This document shows, in pieces, positions 59,203-64,000 of a DNA stretch of 64,000 bases. The stretch lies in contig JACVVK020000013.1 in the NCBI GenBank assembly GCA_018292915.2, positions 2,731,001 through 2,795,000 of the forward strand, given 5' to 3'. Position 1 is the first letter of the stretch, and every line of letters starts with the position of its first letter. A program made the position numbers and the translations under genes. The notes below the pieces were generated by a model. That model was not told where the DNA came from, made no database searches, and saw only the letters and a program-made list of their open reading frames with translations. Source of the stretch: Batillaria attramentaria (lineage: Eukaryota; Mollusca; Gastropoda; Batillariidae).

Positions 59203-59936
59203 TCCAGATGCAGGTTCTTTTGGAGGAAAAAAGTGATAACACACAACAGTTCCTCATGTGCAAGTCTTCTTTCTTCTCTTTCTTTTCATCCCCTAGCTTC
59301 TGCCAGTGTTTGCTCTTTCGATCCCTCGTCAGTTTGCTGTTACATCGAGCGAATAAGCTATGAAGTGCTGTTTAACCTTCGTTGTTTAGAAGCTGCGGGG
59401 GAAATTTCTCTTTAGCATCGTCCTGTACTCAACATAACCGTCATTTACCTCGATGGAATGCAAATACCAGAAGCACAATAAGTGTTCCGGTTTTGTTTAC
59501 CAGACAGTTAGGGCCAGAACTCGGCGAACGAAGCCTAAGGGGCTTGTGTAAGAGCAAGACTCCATTTCCTCCTACCCAAGTGATTCGTACATTTCTGTTA
59601 GCGTAGGTTTGCAGTGAAGACGAAGGGATTCCAGTCCCAGCCAGTCGGTAAAGGAAGGTGGTAAATCCAGGACTATTTTGGTACGAAACTTAATTCAGTT
59701 TTCTCTTGCACCATCGGGACCATGGTCGGAAACAGTATGAAGATATTGCAACGTAAGTATGTATTTCCTGAATTCGCTCGGGCAGTAGGTCTGAAATGGA
59801 TCTCTACTATTTGTGGACAAAAGTTTCTGTATGTAGGGAGAGACTTTGGCAAAGGCCCGTGAATTCATTGTTCTTTTAGAGGTTGTTTGTGTGTGTTGTT
59901 GTGCCGTGTTGTTTTTTGTTTGTTGGTTGGCTCTAG

Positions 59937-60046
59937 GTTTTTGTGTGGGTTTTTTGTTTGTTTTTTGTTTGTTTGTTTGTTTGTTTTTTGTTGTTTTTTG
60001 TTGTTGTTTTTTTGTTTTGTTTTTTTTTTTTGGGGGGGGGGGGGGG
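59937..60046. repeat. TTTG tract ending T12-G15
   Basis: T/G low-complexity sequence. T (60020-60031) abuts G (60032-60046). Confidence 0.96.
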
Positions 60047-61915
60047 TGAAGTTTGTTTGTTTTTTTACAAAGAGTCGCTCGAACTAAGTGACGTTACGGA
60101 AGACGGGTAAAAAAAAAATCGTGTCGGCGACAGAGACCGTGAGAGTACAAAAGAAAAAGACGAAATAGTTGAAATCAGTTTGATTGTGTTTACGCAGAGG
60201 GTTGTCCTACCAGCTTCTTCAAGTGGCCTGGGCCCATCTTTCCAGCAATTTATAACGAAAACCCGGACAGTCTAAGCAAATACGACGTGAGCAGGATTCA
60301 TCAACTATTGCCGGCGTTAAACAAAAAGGCTTCAAACTTCAAAGGACAGAGCTCGGTTGTTGGGGTATTCTGAAATAGGGTGCAGTTCCCTCTGTATACA
60401 TCCAACACTTCATTGCAGGAGCGCAGCAAAGCCAAGGGGTGTTACCAGAGCCAAACATGATTATCTCTTGCCTTTCTGCCGGTGCAAAAAAAGACGGGAA
60501 AATCCTTTCCAAAAGACATTGAAGAAAGGCACAATCTGCTGTAGTTTTCTTCCCAACTTGAACAGGCCAGTGAAGGAGAAAAGTAGTAAAGGCCCCCGAT
60601 AACCGAAGAAGAGCGAGGACAAATGAGATGCAAAAATAGACTCGAAAAAGAGGCAACATCCTCTTTTCCGCTAGGCTGTGCTGCCACCTGGCTGCCATTA
60701 GGGTTGGTAACTCTCATTACAGGGGGAATAATTGCAATTTGCCCATTAGGAGAAATGAGGGCAGTTTCCATGTGGTGATATGGCTCACATAACTTTCCTC
60801 GTAAGGTTGGCGATGCGTATTTTTACGGCGTGTGCAACGTGGCAGTCAAGTCTCGCTGGTGTGAGTGAGCATCGGCATGATACCTCCCTGAAATACGTCG
60901 TAGAAATGTTTTGTTTGGAGGGCCAGGAAGACTTTGAAAATGCGCTCCTGTTCAAAGAGATGGTCATGAAAAATCTGTAACACAATTTCCGGGAACAAGA
61001 TAATCCGTGGCTGCACTGTCAACACTTTTTTTAAAGGTGTACATTGTGGCTAAATGAATGTAGACATCAGGAACAAGTGATTGCTGTGGATTGACAGCAA
61101 AGAGGTAGGCGTATCCATAAACAGTGTCGACAATAAATACATGTAATACGTGGCGTTCTCACACAAAGGACGACCATGGAATTACGACTGAGAAGTTCGT
61201 TTTCATTTATTTGTTTATTTGAGAGGGGGAGGAGTTACCAGGAGTAAAAATGAAGGGTAAACGGACAACGGCGAGGAAAGGTCAGGGGTGTCAAAGCAAC
61301 GGAACAGATAAAAACTGTGCTAAGTTTCATCCCACAAAGTTTTCGAGAAGAAGCGGAACAACCGCCAGTCTGTGCAGGACAATCTAACCGGGGTCCTCCT
61401 CCTCCTCCTTCTCCTCTCTTCCTCTCCTCTCTTCGCTGACTCTGGCACCGAGCACAGCAAAGGCAGTTTCAGCCTCACCCTGCCCCTGCGCCTGCTCAGA
61501 AATAGCGGTAGCGGGGTCCCGGCAGAAAATGGCCCCGGCGGTTCCCTCAGGAATGCAGCAATTTCTTCTGGAGATTATTCAGGGATGATTGGAGGGAGAA
61601 AGGCCATAAAGACACCACTCAGTATCTGATGACGGAGCTGGAGGACCAAGGTAGACAATATTGACACCGCTGTAGCGGGGCCTGCGCGGCTAATATTGCT
61701 GCGTCCCGCTACTTATTAGCCTGAGAACACAAAGTCAGGCTTATTGTCCCCCTCCCCCCCCCCTCCCCCCCATCCCTTCCTGCGTTTTCTGGTGTGTTGG
61801 CGTGATACCGATAGGATAGGATAGGCACCGGGAAACGAGTTGGGGGTGGGTGAGGGGGGTGCAGTGTCGTCTGTTCTGTCCTGGGACGAGCCGGATAACT
61901 GCTTGGACTTTTCTG
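60047..61915. other. Intronic sequence, unique
   Basis: Nothing recognised apart from the paired hairpins and a PBX-MEIS-like GGATTGACAG at 61088-61097. Confidence 0.55.
61672..61741. other. Two adjacent hairpins
   Basis: GTAGCGGG (61672-61679) pairs with CCCGCTAC (61705-61712). AGCCTGA (61718-61724) pairs with TCAGGCT (61735-61741). Both stems are perfect and just six bases apart. Could be DNA or RNA structure, or chance. Confidence 0.4.

Positions 61916-61969
<54 letters not shown>
61916..61969. repeat. (GT)27 array
   Basis: Perfect dinucleotide array. (AAAT)n follows at 62060-62079. Confidence 0.97.
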
Positions 61970-61971
<2 letters not shown>

Positions 61972-62110
61972 AGTACCGAGTGCGTTTAAAACCACGTTCA
62001 GTGTAATTTTGTCATAACAGACACAGGAGATGATGCGCTAGGCGCGAAAACTAAATAAGTAAATAAATAAATAAATAAAACTCACTCGCCCGTGCTTAGA
62101 GTCAATTCAA

Positions 62111-62280
62111 GTTGTTGTTGTTGTTGTTGTTGTTGGTTTTGTTGTTGTTGTTTTTGTTTTGTTCTGGTTTTGTTGTTGTTGTTGTTTTGTTCTGGTTTTG
62201 TTGTTGTTGTTGTTTTTGTTTTGTTCTGGTTTTGTTGTTGTTGTTGTTTTTGTTTTGTTCTGGTTTTGTTGTTTGGGTTT
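62111..62280. repeat. TTG array passing into a 34-bp minisatellite
   Basis: (GTT)n is followed by units containing GTTCTGGTTTTGTTGTTG. GTTCTGG recurs at 62161, 62189, 62223 and 62257 (spacing 28, 34, 34). Confidence 0.93.
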
Positions 62281-62556
62281 TTCTTTTTAGTCTGTTTGAA
62301 AAAGAAATATAGTTCAAAAACACCAAACAATTATATAATTATAAAATAAAAATGTGCCAGGGATGTGTAGTGCAGAAATCAAAACCGGCTTCGGTTGTTA
62401 CTTTGAAACGCGGAAAGCCCGGCGACAGGATACGAGAAATTCAAGCACTATTACCGGTCCACGGGAGAGAACTCGTGTTTCAACTCGCTCTCGGACAATC
62501 CGTGAACTGAACGACTGAGATTTCTCTTGACCCTTTTGTTGAAATCCGTGATGGTG

Positions 62557-62560
<4 letters not shown>

Positions 62561-62632
<72 letters not shown>

Positions 62633-62652
62633 CAGCGTGTGTGTGTGTGCGT

Positions 62653-62717
<65 letters not shown>
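62561..62717. repeat. Long GT array with two GCGTCAGC interruptions
   Basis: About 157 bp. The 20-bp unit GTGTGTGTGCGTCAGCGTGT occurs twice in tandem. Confidence 0.96.
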
Positions 62718-62720
<3 letters not shown>

Positions 62721-64000
62721 TAATCAAATACATCTGCATGCTACGTCTAAAGCAAACGAGGCTACACGTACACAACCTCACTCACACGCAAACCACCCCA
62801 CCCCCAAAATAGATCCGCAGAAACCAATAGTCTCGGTATTGACGCGGTCGGGCAGCAGTATGTGTCCATCCAGCAACCAAGGCCCCGGGGTTTCTTTTAT
62901 CTGGAACAGCCAGCACCAGGAACCGAGGACAGACGGAGCTGTAGACCCCGCTTCTCCAGGCAGGTCACATCTCACTCAACGTCAGACCCTAGAAGCGGTT
63001 TGAGTGATGAGTAAAATTGAGTTCAGGGCCCAGTTACTCTCTCATTAGGGGCGTCATGGATGGAATCAATCCCATGCTTTAATTTCAATTGCGGGACCGT
63101 TCCCGGGGAGACCCGCTCTTGCACACGGCGGGTTAGGGGTCTCTGCCAGCCAGGACACCTTGATTAGGGACTCGCTTTATTGGAAAAGATCTTTTTCCTG
63201 CCCCGGTGGGCGCGAGGGAAGGCGAATAGGGATTAGCTCAGTGCTCTCTCTCTCTCTCTCTCTCTCTCTGATCGAAGCAAAAAATACCGAATCTCGAGAC
63301 AAAAATACCAGATTCCGTAACATGCTGCAAGTTGTGAACATCCCATTTATTGAAGGAAATCTGGTTTTGCGAATGAACTGGGCATGGCTTAGGCTGACAA
63401 TATCGAACACCCGATGTTTGTCTAATTGACGAGACCAAAATGAGAATAATCCTCAAAATTGTTATAAGCAGTTGTAAATATGTACCTGAGGAAATAGAGA
63501 ATAAAGGCAAACTAGATTAAACTGGAACGCAGTTGCATCAGTTGTGTCTGGAATTCGTGGTGCATTTCGTGCATCAGATGGTACAAACATGGTACTACCA
63601 TTACGTACGGTTAGTACCCCACAACCAAAGTAGCTGTGGCTGTTCTGTAGGGTCCGGACCAGCCAGGGAGACAGTCGCAGCAGACGAGAATTGCCAGTTA
63701 CGGTCATCAAATCGTAACCCAATCCGCCTCCCTCCTCTAATGAGGATGAAGATGTAATTTGGAAGAAGAGAAGGCGCGGTCCCCTCTGTTTCACCCCCAC
63801 GCCCAGGAAAAATGGCGGCACACAGGGATCGCTTTCTTCTCCCTACCCCGTCTCCCTTTGCTTATCAATCACCACAAAAGCCCTTGTCGAGGGACTAATT
63901 TGTAATCAACTTAGTGTTTTCTCTTCTTCTGAATGTCTTCTTTTTTTCTTTTTTTTTTTTGCTGCTCTGTCGTCCCGTGCTTCCCTCCCTCCTCCCCTCC
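62718..64000. other. Intronic sequence to the window end
   Basis: One CT array and a terminal T run near 63950. 63030-63200 is repeat-poor. No homeodomain exon found. Confidence 0.55.
63244..63269. repeat. (CT)13 array
   Basis: Perfect dinucleotide array. Confidence 0.96.

Overview
This is a eukaryotic, metazoan window. It is almost entirely intronic, with very dense CA/GT and CT/GA microsatellites, homopolymer runs and tRNA-derived SINEs. Two short + strand exons are the only coding sequence I can support. They encode a MEIS/Homothorax-class TALE homeodomain. The protein match and the repeat style (a tRNA-headed SINE with a CCCACCC tail, repeats with CTCA tails, long dinucleotide arrays) suggest a lophotrochozoan, most likely a mollusc and probably a gastropod. 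The species is inferred, not proved.

Layout. 1-14567 is upstream non-coding sequence, probably an intron, with no recognisable exon. 14568-14713 is the exon for the acidic linker, N-terminal arm and helix 1 of the homeodomain. 14714-30929 is a 16.2-kb intron. 30930-31006 is a 77-bp exon for the TALE loop, helix 2 and the start of helix 3. 31007-64000 is at least 33 kb of the next intron; the exon for the rest of helix 3 was not found. Exon lengths and intron phases (1, 0, 2) agree with what I recall of vertebrate Meis genes.

Repeats. One tRNA-derived SINE family has 13 recognisable copies or fragments in both orientations. A pair of elements at 14843 and 18501 share inverted termini and TTAA-like flanks and look like a piggyBac-type MITE. 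There are two fragments of a family with (ACTC)n tails, one tRNA-like head at 37528, several local tandem duplications, and about 40 microsatellites.

Possible regulation. Large Meis/homothorax introns are known to carry regulatory elements and splicing-related conserved sequence. Candidates here are a perfect PBX-MEIS composite site with nearby PBX half-sites as an inverted repeat (5174-5398), a duplicated palindromic TAAT element (25244-25401), a forkhead palindrome near an octamer (41160-41274), a palindrome-rich block (32760-32990) and paired hairpins (61672-61741). None can be confirmed without cross-species alignment or chromatin data. I see no rRNA, CRISPR, operon or complete second gene. 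Long open frames in the window are mostly microsatellite or polypyrimidine translations.
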